From a virus, in the IMG/VR virus record IMGVR_UViG_3300024999_000040, positions 84,717 to 148,716 of that record: a stretch of DNA of 64,000 nucleotides. One strand, 5' to 3'. The notes below the pieces were generated by a model, which was not told the DNA's origin, ran no database searches, and was given only the letters and a program-made list of their open reading frames with translations. Each line of letters begins with the position of its first letter. The first letter of the stretch is position 1. Position numbers and translations under genes: made by a program. Of the stretch, positions 18,243-26,225 are shown in pieces.

Positions 18243-18833
18243 TCACTCTTTGAAAGTTATCACATTATCATCTTTAGTATTAATAATATAAAATGGTGGT
18301 GATACTCCCCTATTAAACTTACTTGATGATTGAAGTGCTTTATGTATTCTTTCTACTGGAGCTAATACAGTACCCTCTGTAGAAAATAATGAACCTAATG
18401 CAACCGATACTCCACAACCTATTGCTTGATAATCTAAATCAACCGATAAGACAGCATAATTTGATTCAATCAAATACAATTTATTTTTATAAGCAAACAT
18501 GAAATAACTTTCAATCTCATTTACACCTTTGTCTAATATATTTGTATGTCCATTTGAAAATAATTGAGTTATATTAGGAATAAATTTTGTTACAAGATAC
18601 TTATGATCTATATTGGGTTCATCTCTTTTATCAATTAAATTTTCTGCATATGTAAGTAAATTTAGATCTCTTACGCTGCCACTAAAACCCATAATTGCGT
18701 TGGATGTATCTATAGACTTAAATACTTTTCTTTGGAATAAAGTTTGCTCTAAATAACTTGTAGAAGCACAACTATCTCCACCCATATATACACAATCATT
18801 TTCTTTATCTAATAAACCTATTACACAAGTCAT
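18243..18833 (-). CDS. HslV/20S-proteasome-like Ntn hydrolase
   Basis: 196 residues. The start MTCVIGLLDKENDCVYMGGDSCAS matches the beginning of HslV and proteasome beta subunits: removal of Met would expose Thr2 as nucleophile, with Asp near residue 19 (MGGDS) and Lys in FQRKVFKS near residue 37 as the partner residues. The later AIGCGVSVALGSLF resembles the conserved GSG/A-rich helix start. Size agrees with HslV. It would form a threonine-type peptidase in the cytoplasm, but no HslU-like ATPase is seen here. The upstream small gene overlaps its start as ATGA. Confidence 0.7.
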   Translation of the reverse strand: MTCVIGLLDKENDCVYMGGDSCASTSYLEQTLFQRKVFKSIDTSNAIMGFSGSVRDLNLLTYAENLIDKRDEPNIDHKYLVTKFIPNITQLFSNGHTNILDKGVNEIESYFMFAYKNKLYLIESNYAVLSVDLDYQAIGCGVSVALGSLFSTEGTVLAPVERIHKALQSSSKFNRGVSPPFYIINTKDDNVITFKE

Positions 18834-18994
18834 ATTATATTACCTTTCTTATTTAATTTTCTCAATACTTTAAAAATTCTAATTGCCTTATTCTCATCCT
18901 TCTCTTCCATAGCCCAATCCATTAATTCTTCAATTAAATCAGGAATAAATTTTGTAAAAGTAAAAGTACACATATTGTCCATTCCAGTAGGCAT
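18830..18994 (-). CDS. Small hypothetical protein coupled to the Ntn hydrolase gene
   Basis: 54 residues, helical with a basic end (PDLIEELMDWAMEEKDENKAIR). It is preceded by GAAAGGAGAGATT and its stop TGA overlaps the ATG of the Ntn-hydrolase gene, so the two are co-translated. This tight coupling is the best hint that they work together. No domain recognised. Confidence 0.6.
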   Translation of the reverse strand: MPTGMDNMCTFTFTKFIPDLIEELMDWAMEEKDENKAIRIFKVLRKLNKKGNII

Positions 18995-19038
18995 AATCTC
19001 TCCTTTCAACCAATTAAAATCTTTGCTTTTATTATAAG

Positions 19039-19398
19039 TTACTCTTTATCTTTTTCAGTAATGGTATAAATATTACTGTCCTGACTTATAATTCTATATT
19101 TTTCATTAAACTCATTCATTTTAACTGTATTGCTTATGATTACTTGATATTGTGTATATGAAGTTCTACTAAAATAACTATAAAAACCTCCAAACGAAAG
19201 AAGTCCAAACAATATAGTAAAAAAGAATAACATTGCTCTAATATTATTATTATTATTATTATAATCTCCTCTAAAATCTTCAAAAACTAACCATAAAAGA
19301 AATAAAGTTGCAAGTCCTATTAATATACCTAAAATTAAATTTTCAATTCCTGATGTCCACTTAACTGTCTCATTTAAAACTTGAATACCTTTCATCAT
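19039..19398 (-). CDS. Small membrane protein
   Basis: 119 residues with two clear membrane segments: NLILGILIGLATLFLLWLVF near residue 20 and an AMLFFFTILFGLLSFGGFY segment near residue 55. A soluble C-terminal tail of about 45 residues follows. A run of Asn codons lies between the helices. Function unknown. Confidence 0.6.
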   Translation of the reverse strand: MMKGIQVLNETVKWTSGIENLILGILIGLATLFLLWLVFEDFRGDYNNNNNNIRAMLFFFTILFGLLSFGGFYSYFSRTSYTQYQVIISNTVKMNEFNEKYRIISQDSNIYTITEKDKE

Positions 19399-19444
19399 AA
19401 TATTATATATCCTTTCTTAAAATCCTTTGAAAGACTTATTTTAA

Positions 19445-19708
19445 TTACTCATCATTCAAATATAATTCCGCTTCAGTTTTAGTTGAATAAAGTTTTTGTG
19501 CTGGAAGACATCTAGGATAACTCAAATTGTAACTTTCATGATATTCATTTATAAAAATATCATTTACAATACTTCTATGTATCTTCTTTACTTGTTTATT
19601 TGGTAATCTACTATTACAGCAAGAACAAGTCTCGCCGTATTCTGTTTCTTCTTCAATAAACCAAACGGTATCACCGATATTAAATTTTGTTTTATAACCT
19701 TCACTCAT
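19445..19708 (-). CDS. Small Cys-motif protein
   Basis: 87 residues. The N-terminal half has FNIGDTVWFIEEE, a beta-barrel-like start, then CSCCNSRLPNKQV with three clustered cysteines. This pattern recurs in phage proteins of unknown function to my recollection. Probably a small zinc-bound SH3-like fold; this is inference. Confidence 0.55.
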   Translation of the reverse strand: MSEGYKTKFNIGDTVWFIEEETEYGETCSCCNSRLPNKQVKKIHRSIVNDIFINEYHESYNLSYPRCLPAQKLYSTKTEAELYLNDE

Positions 19709-19710
19709 TT

Positions 19711-20133
19711 TTATATTTCCTCCATTAACTTAATCAACTCTGGATGCCACTTATCAATAAATCTAGTAAATTTTGATTGTTTTATATACTCACCATAGCT
19801 TTTAGATTTAGAAACAATATTAGACCCGTAGAATCCATATGCTATTCCTGTTCGTATGTAACTATCATTTTTATTAGAACTTATCATAATCCAAATTAGT
19901 TTATCCATTTTGTAAGCTGGTTCAATTCCAATATAAAATGATATACCATCTTTTGATTCATTGATTTGAAAATCACATCCATCAAACTCTGAAAAATATA
20001 ATGGTATTACATCTTCACAGATTTTCTTTAATAGTTCATTAATTTTCTCGTTTTCACTCCATTGATTATTAAGCAAACATTTATCAGGATTACCCAAACC
20101 TATACTAGTAGCCATACCCAATCTATGTCTCAT
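19711..20133 (-). CDS. Hypothetical protein
   Basis: 140 residues, soluble, mixed alpha/beta (CDFQINESKDGISFYIGIEPAYKMDKLIWIMISS). It is separated by two bases from the next gene. No family recognised. Confidence 0.55.
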   Translation of the reverse strand: MRHRLGMATSIGLGNPDKCLLNNQWSENEKINELLKKICEDVIPLYFSEFDGCDFQINESKDGISFYIGIEPAYKMDKLIWIMISSNKNDSYIRTGIAYGFYGSNIVSKSKSYGEYIKQSKFTRFIDKWHPELIKLMEEI

Positions 20134-20175
20134 AGTTTAATCTCACCTCACTTTAAAATAACTGTTTCATTGGAT

Positions 20176-20397
20176 TTATTCTTCATCTTCCAATAAGTCT
20201 AAATTATAATCAAATTTATAAGGTTCTCCTGCTACTACCTTAATCGTTAACTTTCTATTTTCTAGAGATAGAATAATTATTCCATCGTTGAATACCGCAG
20301 AAATTTCATCACCTTCTTCAAGTTTTTGGTCTTCTCCGTATTCTTTTTCAAATTCATCCATTATCATTCCAATTGCTTTATTAACAGTTTCCATCAT
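20176..20397 (-). CDS. Small acidic hypothetical protein
   Basis: 73 residues, strongly acidic, with a beta-rich core (EISAVFNDGIIILSLENRKLTIKVV). Its ATG overlaps the stop of the upstream gene. Two adjacent ATG codons make the exact start uncertain by one residue. Confidence 0.5.
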   Translation of the reverse strand: MMETVNKAIGMIMDEFEKEYGEDQKLEEGDEISAVFNDGIIILSLENRKLTIKVVAGEPYKFDYNLDLLEDEE

Positions 20398-20612
20398 TTA
20401 ATTTCCTCCTTATATGCCTTTGGTTCAATTCCAAAACCATGCCCTATTCCAATACCTTTCTTACCAACAAAGAACAAAATGCCTTGTTTTGCATCCCATA
20501 TCCCAAATTTCCTATTATCATCTACTTTAGAGCAATATATAAGTGCTATTCTCCAAATCCAAAGTATATGAAAATCTCCATGTGTTTTTGTGAATATTAA
20601 TGGTCTTTTCAT
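20394..20612 (-). CDS. Small hypothetical protein, Gly-rich loop
   Basis: 72 residues with aromatic N-terminus (HGDFHILWIWRIALIY) and a glycine-rich stretch (GKKGIGIGHGFGIEP). No recognised family. It ends in an ATGA overlap with the next gene. Confidence 0.5.
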   Translation of the reverse strand: MKRPLIFTKTHGDFHILWIWRIALIYCSKVDDNRKFGIWDAKQGILFFVGKKGIGIGHGFGIEPKAYKEEIK

Positions 20613-20616
20613 ATTT

Positions 20617-20802
20617 TTACCTCAAGTTAATCTTAATAATATCTAACAAAACAAATCCCACAAATATACATCCTGTTCCTAAAAAGAATGGTATTACTTT
20701 ATACAACAATGCTGAAACAAAATTCTTAGTGTTTTGAACAAAACTACCAATTATGTAATAAACTCCTGCTATTATCGAAATCCACGCACATAAAATTGTC
20801 AT
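20617..20802 (-). CDS. Small two-helix membrane protein
   Basis: 61 residues almost entirely in two hydrophobic helices: ILCAWISIIAGVYYIIGSF and a VIPFFLGTGCIFVGFVLL segment. A GAAAGGAGATATAAA ribosome binding site precedes it. It could be a holin-like or superinfection-type peptide, but there is no specific evidence. Confidence 0.55.
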   Translation of the reverse strand: MTILCAWISIIAGVYYIIGSFVQNTKNFVSALLYKVIPFFLGTGCIFVGFVLLDIIKINLR

Positions 20803-20859
20803 ATTTTATATCTCCTTTCTCTTATTTTACCCAATGAAATGAACGATTCATCGTCTTTC

Positions 20860-21033
20860 CTATTTAACCCTTTTTATTTCTCTTTTAACTCTTTCAACTT
20901 TCGGCAATTCCATAAACAATTCATTCGCCATCTCACCATAAACACTTAATATATCAGCTTGTTCTTTTGTTGATCTTCCTTGTAAATCTGCAAGAATAAG
21001 TTTTCTGATTCTGTTTTCATGAATTGATTTCAT
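20860..21033 (-). CDS. Small basic hypothetical protein (57 aa)
   Basis: The product is helical and basic (ENRIRKLILADLQGRSTKEQADILSVYGEM, ending REIKRVK), suggesting a small helix-turn-helix or nucleic-acid binder, though no family is recognised. An AAAGGGG site lies before the ATG. It fills an otherwise empty 240-base gap. Confidence 0.5.
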   Translation of the reverse strand: MKSIHENRIRKLILADLQGRSTKEQADILSVYGEMANELFMELPKVERVKREIKRVK

Positions 21034-21046
21034 TTATGTATCCCCT

Positions 21047-21295
21047 TTATTTAAGTGATATTTTGTCTGCTACAAAATCAACAAAAGCAAACAGATTGAA
21101 TAATAAGACAGCTAGAATAGTAACTGGTAGAGAAATCAAAGCAAAAATCATCTGCTTCTTGGAAAGTCTTTTATTCAATATAAACCAATCATATGTAATC
21201 CAATCGTATTTCCACATCCACATCATTGCTGAAATCATAATCCAAATAACCAAAATCAAAGTTATAATACTCATACTATATCTCCTTTCCTTCAT
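21047..21295 (-). CDS. Small membrane protein
   Basis: 82 residues with two membrane segments: SIITLILVIWIMISAMMWMW and an IFALISLPVTILAVLLFNLF segment. Its start overlaps the stop of the DUF4230 gene by one base, so it probably belongs to the same membrane-associated unit. Confidence 0.55.
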   Translation of the reverse strand: MKERRYSMSIITLILVIWIMISAMMWMWKYDWITYDWFILNKRLSKKQMIFALISLPVTILAVLLFNLFAFVDFVADKISLK

Positions 21296-21990
21296 TACTC
21301 CTCAACAAAAATTACATCTTGATACCCCAACTTACCAACCAATTCTCTTAAATTGTCTTTCAAGTTAACCAACGCTTCATTAAAAACTTCTTTATTGTTG
21401 GTTAACTTTTCTGTCACTATCTCTTGAGCAATGTCTATTATACCTTTTATGTCTTCAGGTACAAACTGCTTTGAAAGCCAAGACTTTTCTCCGTCAATCT
21501 TACTATTCTCAGTATCTAATTCTACATATTTAAGTTTAACTTCTGATTTAGGTATTGTAAGAATAACAGTTTCTTCAGAGAATCTTACAGATATTTTGTT
21601 CAAGTCCATGACTATGCCGAAATTATATGCAAGGCTTATATCTAGAGATTTATTTGCAAACCAATTTCCCTCTTTTATATAATCTGTGTATGTAACAATC
21701 CCTTCGCTGATAATTAATTGGTTTACTTTTTGTAGCTCATTTGTAATTATCTCTGGATTTTGTAACTGTTGTAATCGTATCTTTCTGAGTTTATCTTCTT
21801 GTGCTTTCAGTTTGTATGTGTTTACCGTATTTTCTAGGTCTTTGATTTGATTTTGTAGATCATTAGTATCTTGTGTAACCTGTTGCACTGGTGTAGGTTC
21901 TATTTGCTTGGATTGTTTATAATCTAAATAAGCGATTACAATAACTCCTATTGCAACTAGAACAAGTATGAATTTGAAAAACTTTACCAT
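21295..21990 (-). CDS. DUF4230 membrane-anchored protein
   Basis: 231 residues. One N-terminal membrane helix (FFKFILVLVAIGVIVIAYL), a coiled coil near residues 40-75, and then an extracytoplasmic-type domain with IVMDLNKISVRFSEETVILTIPKSE, matching DUF4230. That family is found in Firmicutes and their phages and its function is unknown. It is the first gene after a TTAACTAAG-bearing promoter. Confidence 0.72.
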   Translation of the reverse strand: MVKFFKFILVLVAIGVIVIAYLDYKQSKQIEPTPVQQVTQDTNDLQNQIKDLENTVNTYKLKAQEDKLRKIRLQQLQNPEIITNELQKVNQLIISEGIVTYTDYIKEGNWFANKSLDISLAYNFGIVMDLNKISVRFSEETVILTIPKSEVKLKYVELDTENSKIDGEKSWLSKQFVPEDIKGIIDIAQEIVTEKLTNNKEVFNEALVNLKDNLRELVGKLGYQDVIFVEE

Positions 21991-22010
21991 AACTCACTTC
22001 CTTGTATATT

Positions 22011-22039
22011 ATTATACCAACTTAGTTAACGTTTGTCAA
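22011..22039 (-). promoter_or_regulatory. Promoter with TTAACTAAG spacer motif
   Basis: TTGACA-17-TATAAT on the minus strand, both hexamers perfect. The spacer carries TTAACTAAG ending 4 nt before the -10 box. It overlaps the last codon of the upstream gene and drives the DUF4230 gene. The same motif at the same place occurs in the promoters at 27750, 34370 and 43434. Confidence 0.88.
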
Positions 22040-22455
22040 GACAGATATTTGAAATTATTTAATCTCTCAGTCAATTCTTCTGACCAAATAGAAAGTAATT
22101 CATAATCCTTACTATTTATTTCTATATATTCATATAAAGCTCTACTCAAATCTTTTATTCTTTGATATTCAAATATATCTTTAGGCATAACACCTAAAGG
22201 TGGTTTTGTATATTTATAATCATTAGAAAGAAATTCAAGATTTTCAAAATCAAACAATAAACCACCATTACTTTTATCAATTGTTTGTATTATTTCATCA
22301 TCAAAATCAATAACAAATCTACGTCCAATCTTATAATCATAATTTATTGTGCCTGTTTTATTAATATAATCCTCAAGATTCTTATAATCATTTTCAAACC
22401 CATTCATATTTAGTATTCTTATTTTCTTACCTATGCATTCTAATTCGTTATTCAT
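22036..22455 (-). CDS. Conserved-looking phage protein, unknown function
   Basis: 139 residues. The C-terminal half has KPPLGVMPKDIFEYQRIKDLSRALYEYI, a segment I recall from many phage hypothetical proteins (PPLG-MP followed by a helix). The N-terminal half looks like a small beta barrel (GKKIRILNMNGFE). No function assigned. Confidence 0.6.
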   Translation of the reverse strand: MNNELECIGKKIRILNMNGFENDYKNLEDYINKTGTINYDYKIGRRFVIDFDDEIIQTIDKSNGGLLFDFENLEFLSNDYKYTKPPLGVMPKDIFEYQRIKDLSRALYEYIEINSKDYELLSIWSEELTERLNNFKYLS

Positions 22456-22484
22456 AATGATCTCCTCTCATTTTACAATAAAAC

Positions 22485-23024
22485 TTATGATTTATCTTGT
22501 TTTCTTTTAATTCTCAGTTCTTTCAATTTCTCTTTCTTTACTTTTAGTAATTCATCAATCTTTTCTTGTAACTTTTCATTTTCTATTTCTAATGGATTCT
22601 TTTTCTTCTCAACAATACGTTCCTCATATCCGAACATTTCATTTGTAAAATTAATAGCAGAAGCATAAGACCTAGTTAAACTTAAAAATTTAATGTTATT
22701 TCTTATTTGTCTATGTAATCTAGTTATTTGTTTAGTTTCTGAATATGTAACCATTCTAGTTTCTCTTGCTTTTTTGGTTCTTTCTTCTTTTACTTTACGT
22801 TTTTCTTCTTCTCTTTTCCATCTTCTGTCTTCGGACTCTTCACAACGTCTTTGACCATCAACCATTCTATCATATATGTCATCCATATCATCATCTGGAT
22901 TCCAAGACATACCAACGCAAGGTGGTTCAATTGGTATACCTCCCGGAGATGAAGTCATACCACCAGTGCACATTTCACCTAATAATGGACATTGACTACA
23001 ATCTTCAAGTTCTTTATATAGCAT
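22485..23024 (-). CDS. Cys-rich N-terminus plus coiled-coil protein
   Basis: 179 residues. The first 40 residues hold CSQCPLLGEMC and PPCVGMSW, a possible metal site. Residues 60-90 are almost all charged, and the C-terminus is a coiled coil (LEIENEKLQEKIDELLKVKKEKLKELRIK). Could be a scaffold or adaptor; no family recognised. Confidence 0.58.
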   Translation of the reverse strand: MLYKELEDCSQCPLLGEMCTGGMTSSPGGIPIEPPCVGMSWNPDDDMDDIYDRMVDGQRRCEESEDRRWKREEEKRKVKEERTKKARETRMVTYSETKQITRLHRQIRNNIKFLSLTRSYASAINFTNEMFGYEERIVEKKKNPLEIENEKLQEKIDELLKVKKEKLKELRIKRKQDKS

Positions 23025-23036
23025 TTTTATACCTCT

Positions 23037-23498
23037 TTATTTTTTACACTTTTCATAGTTCCAGTGTTCACAAGGAACGTCATAAGATTTTTCATCCATC
23101 AAATCAAGTATTTTTTGTGCTAGATTTTTAGGAGTTATCCAATATGACATTTCAGGAGGCAATTCACCTCTATTGTTTTTCACATTGTCAGTAATAACAA
23201 AGTCTTTTTCATAAGTATCGTAACTATCATAACTAGGTGTTTTATCTGTCTTTAATATTCCTTCTAATGCATCTCTTAAATAATCGACATGTAACCAACC
23301 TGCAACAAGTTTACGTGACTTCACTTGCCTATTTAAATCCCATAACTGTGTGCTTTTATGATTTATTTCTGAATATATTGGTTTAATACTTTTCATAAGA
23401 TTTTCAAATGTCTTATTCAGTTCATTTAATTGTACTATAAATTCATCAATCTGAGAATATAATTCTTCTGGACTAATTTGATTGTTTTGATCTTCCAT
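23037..23498 (-). CDS. Hypothetical helical protein
   Basis: 153 residues from the ATG that follows GAAAGGAGTAAAA; a TTG five codons earlier lies inside the ribosome binding site and is rejected. The N-terminal 60 residues are helical (SQIDEFIVQLNELNKTFENLMKSIKP), and the C-terminus has CEHWNYEKCKK. No family recognised. Confidence 0.58.
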   Translation of the reverse strand: MEDQNNQISPEELYSQIDEFIVQLNELNKTFENLMKSIKPIYSEINHKSTQLWDLNRQVKSRKLVAGWLHVDYLRDALEGILKTDKTPSYDSYDTYEKDFVITDNVKNNRGELPPEMSYWITPKNLAQKILDLMDEKSYDVPCEHWNYEKCKK

Positions 23499-23539
23499 TT
23501 TTACTCCTTTCAAGTGAATAAAATCTGGTGTTCATAGAC

Positions 23540-24004
23540 TTATCTTAACACTAATAAATAAAACATATATCCAAAGTAACTTAAATATATAGTACTTGTG
23601 ATAAATCCTTTGACTGTAAATCTTTTCATATCATCAAGAGCAACTTCATATCTCACTCTTCCTTCATCAGTTTTCAAATCACACTTTGGCTTATTGTTTC
23701 TGTTAAATACAAATGTACTAAACAATAAGTAAAATATTGTAAATATAGTAGGATATTTGTAAATATCTACACCAAAGGCATTTACTAGGTATATACCCTC
23801 TGCAATAATTAAAAGCAAAACTAATAACATTTTCCAACTAATTTTTAGTATTTCTTTTCCAATTGTTTCTTTCTCTTTTTCCTCAATTGTTTGTGCCTGT
23901 TTTAATGTTAGTTCTCCATGCTTCTTCATTATATCAAAGAATAAATTTCCTCTAACCAATGAAGCCGCATAATATGTAATAAATACTACTGTCCAAAATA
24001 TCAT
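23540..24004 (-). CDS. Multi-pass membrane protein
   Basis: 154 residues with about four membrane segments: FWTVVFITYYAASLV at the start, MLLVLLLIIAEGIYLVNAF, TIFTIFYLLFSTFVF, and STIYLSYFGYMFYLLVL at the end. A charged loop (KQAQTIEEKEKETIGKE) lies between the first two. Function unknown. Confidence 0.6.
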   Translation of the reverse strand: MIFWTVVFITYYAASLVRGNLFFDIMKKHGELTLKQAQTIEEKEKETIGKEILKISWKMLLVLLLIIAEGIYLVNAFGVDIYKYPTIFTIFYLLFSTFVFNRNNKPKCDLKTDEGRVRYEVALDDMKRFTVKGFITSTIYLSYFGYMFYLLVLR

Positions 24005-24015
24005 AATTTTCTCCT

Positions 24016-24441
24016 TTACTCCTGCATCTCAAATTCAACGTTACATTCACCACAAATAATATTCTTATCTGCTTTAGCCTTTATCTTTTCTTCACATTGA
24101 GGACAAATGTATGTGAATTGTGTTTTCTCTTTAGGTGTACTTTCTTTTAACGGAGCATTCCTAAAATAAGAGAAACATTCCATATTTAACTTTATACTTT
24201 CATCAATGAAAGCCTTAAATTCTTCTGAACACGTTGTATGACCAAATCCATACTTCTTACTCTTGTCAACTATTAATCCTACAGCTTCAGCAGCCTTTTT
24301 AAACTTTTTATTATGTACTTGACCATTACAATCCTTAATCTCTGCTATTTTGTTAGCGTAGTGTACCATTTCATGTTGTAGCGTACATACTATCTCATAT
24401 CCATCTCTGCTGAGATATTCAGCACACATATGTAATTTCAT
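24016..24441 (-). CDS. SprT-like zinc metalloprotease, short N-terminus
   Basis: 141 residues. The active-site helix LQHEMVHYAN (HExxH) is at residues 22-31, followed by NGQVHNKKFKKAAEAVGLIV and YGFGHTT, as in SprT-like/Spartan proteins; the C-terminus is a zinc ribbon (CPQCEEK ... CGEC). The family normally has about 80 further residues before HExxH, and these are missing: an in-frame stop lies nine codons upstream of the ATG. There is no strong ribosome binding site, so the gene may be truncated. SprT-like proteins cut proteins crosslinked to DNA. Confidence 0.75.
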   Translation of the reverse strand: MKLHMCAEYLSRDGYEIVCTLQHEMVHYANKIAEIKDCNGQVHNKKFKKAAEAVGLIVDKSKKYGFGHTTCSEEFKAFIDESIKLNMECFSYFRNAPLKESTPKEKTQFTYICPQCEEKIKAKADKNIICGECNVEFEMQE

Positions 24442-24484
24442 ACCACATATCTTCTGAAGAATCTAGTAAATATAATTTCATATA

Positions 24485-24691
24485 TTAATCCTCATCCTCT
24501 ACTATATCTATTTTATTTACTGTTTCAGGAGTCAACCCTATACCCATTAGAAAATTCTTAAATTCATCAACTAAGAATTCTAAAGAAGTTTTATCCATAA
24601 ATACTGCATCGGTAAAAGTTTTTGTAATTCTACTTTCTTGACCAAATTCATCAGTATAGGCAAAATCTGTTTTTATAATATTTTCTTCCAT
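24485..24691 (-). CDS. Small acidic hypothetical protein
   Basis: 68 residues, acidic, with TDFAYTDEFGQESRITKTFTDAV at the start and VDEFKNFLMGIGLTPETVNKI. A GAAAGGAGAAATAAT site precedes the ATG. No family recognised. Confidence 0.52.
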   Translation of the reverse strand: MEENIIKTDFAYTDEFGQESRITKTFTDAVFMDKTSLEFLVDEFKNFLMGIGLTPETVNKIDIVEDED

Positions 24692-24712
24692 TATTATTTC
24701 TCCTTTCAGGCA

Positions 24713-24931
24713 TCAACTATCATATTGATATTCTGGAGTACAAATAAATCTGTAACTATATTCTTGTTCTTTTATTTCAAAAATTATTCTAGTTGCATCT
24801 CTATATTTGTCTCTTAGTATATCAAAGACTAATTTACAAACTTCTTTATCATCCATATTTTCAATTTCTATTCTTATTTCATCTTTCATATCATGTTTAT
24901 AAATATTATTTGAACAATCAATTTGTACCAT
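24713..24931 (-). CDS. Small hypothetical protein
   Basis: 72 residues, mixed alpha/beta and charged (KDEIRIEIENMDDKEVCKLVFDIL). It follows the radical-SAM gene by two bases and is probably co-translated with it. No family recognised. Confidence 0.52.
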   Translation of the reverse strand: MVQIDCSNNIYKHDMKDEIRIEIENMDDKEVCKLVFDILRDKYRDATRIIFEIKEQEYSYRFICTPEYQYDS

Positions 24932-24933
24932 AA

Positions 24934-25893
24934 TTATTCTCCTTTAACAATTTTAAACATTTCATCAATTGTTCCTAATAACTCATATCTATTTAAAGAA
25001 GTGGAATTCTTAGCAAAATCTTCTTTTACCAAATCTATATACATTGTAAATTGACCATCATCTCCCATATAAAATTCATTCCATTCTTCGGTTGTGAATA
25101 GCCTTCTTATATTCAATTGTTCTAATGCTAGATTATCAAAACTAACCACCTCGAAAGAAGCAATGATTTTATGCATATTATCATAAATAGATTTCTGATT
25201 TTTTACTATATTATCTTCATTATTTCCTTTGTACTCATGACCTCTTCTTAAATCTTTATATCCTAATATTAAAAGTTTATATCCTTTATTCGATAATTTC
25301 ATAATACTATCAAAAGAATGAATTCCATTAATAACATGAATTACTGTATTCTTCTTATATTCATTTACTTCTCCATCATCATATATATCTAAAGTAAATA
25401 TTCTTTCTAATTCTTCGGCATCTCCATTATAAGATATACCAACTCCATATACTTCTTTATGCTTCATCCAATGAAAAATATCATAAACATTTTGAGATTT
25501 AAAATAATTTTCTTTACCATTAAAGTTCATAAATTCACCAGTTAGATGATTTTGATTAACAGTTATATTTGCTATAATCCCCTTACTCTTACACCATTTT
25601 AAGAACATATATAAATCTTTATTCTCAAAAATATTCCCTCCACCTATAGCAAGTTCCGTTCCTGCTCTTAGTGAGTATAAAAATTCATGATTAAAATTTG
25701 CATTTTTACCATCTGGAGTAGAATTTTCATGACAAAAAGCACAGCCCATATCACACTTATCAGAAATTTTAATATCAATATTTTCAGGAAAAGAAGATAT
25801 GAATTTATCCTCGTTGTTTTCCCTTATTTTTGTTCCATCATCATAAAGTTTTACAGAATAATTTCCATTTATGTATTCATGAAGTAAATTCAT
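24934..25893 (-). CDS. Radical SAM enzyme, substrate unknown
   Basis: 319 residues. The 4Fe-4S motif CDMGCAFCHENSTPDGK (C-x3-C-x2-C) is at residues 48-64, preceded by the first barrel strand NIDIKISDKC; the later ELAIGGGN matches the SAM-binding GGE-type strand. The C-terminus has no extra Cys-rich SPASM cluster. It stands beside two paralogous genes with an N-terminal FETNSSS motif, so a protein- or peptide-modifying role is possible, but that is inference from neighbourhood only. Confidence 0.82.
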   Translation of the reverse strand: MNLLHEYINGNYSVKLYDDGTKIRENNEDKFISSFPENIDIKISDKCDMGCAFCHENSTPDGKNANFNHEFLYSLRAGTELAIGGGNIFENKDLYMFLKWCKSKGIIANITVNQNHLTGEFMNFNGKENYFKSQNVYDIFHWMKHKEVYGVGISYNGDAEELERIFTLDIYDDGEVNEYKKNTVIHVINGIHSFDSIMKLSNKGYKLLILGYKDLRRGHEYKGNNEDNIVKNQKSIYDNMHKIIASFEVVSFDNLALEQLNIRRLFTTEEWNEFYMGDDGQFTMYIDLVKEDFAKNSTSLNRYELLGTIDEMFKIVKGE

Positions 25894-25916
25894 ATCTCTT
25901 ATCTCCTTTTTCTTAA

Positions 25917-26210
25917 TTAACCATCATATCCAAAATAACCAAATGCTACTACTTCGTCACCGCTTTTAGTAGTAAAAGATTGTGAAAATTCTTCATAATC
26001 TCTTCCGTAATTTTCAAAAGTACATAAATCACTCCACTTATGTTCCTTTTTATACTTATCTAATTCATCAATTGGTACGAAAATATTTTCGTCTTTATCA
26101 AGTAATACTTCACCTTTCTTCCATTTTAAGTAATCTTCCTTTGCAACAATAGAAAGACTATGAGTAGAACTACTATTTGTTTCAAAAATACTTCTTCTAA
26201 TTTGAATCAT
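25917..26210 (-). CDS. FETNSSS-motif protein A
   Basis: 97 residues. The N-terminus IRRSIFETNSSSTHSLSIV is nearly the same as in the next gene, while the remainder differs. The shared segment is rich in Ser, Thr and Asn. I recall similar N-termini in phage hypothetical proteins. The C-terminus is glycine/aromatic (VAFGYFGYDG). It is immediately upstream of the radical-SAM gene in the transcript. Confidence 0.62.
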   Translation of the reverse strand: MIQIRRSIFETNSSSTHSLSIVAKEDYLKWKKGEVLLDKDENIFVPIDELDKYKKEHKWSDLCTFENYGRDYEEFSQSFTTKSGDEVVAFGYFGYDG

Positions 26211-26225
26211 ATGTAACCTCCTTTC

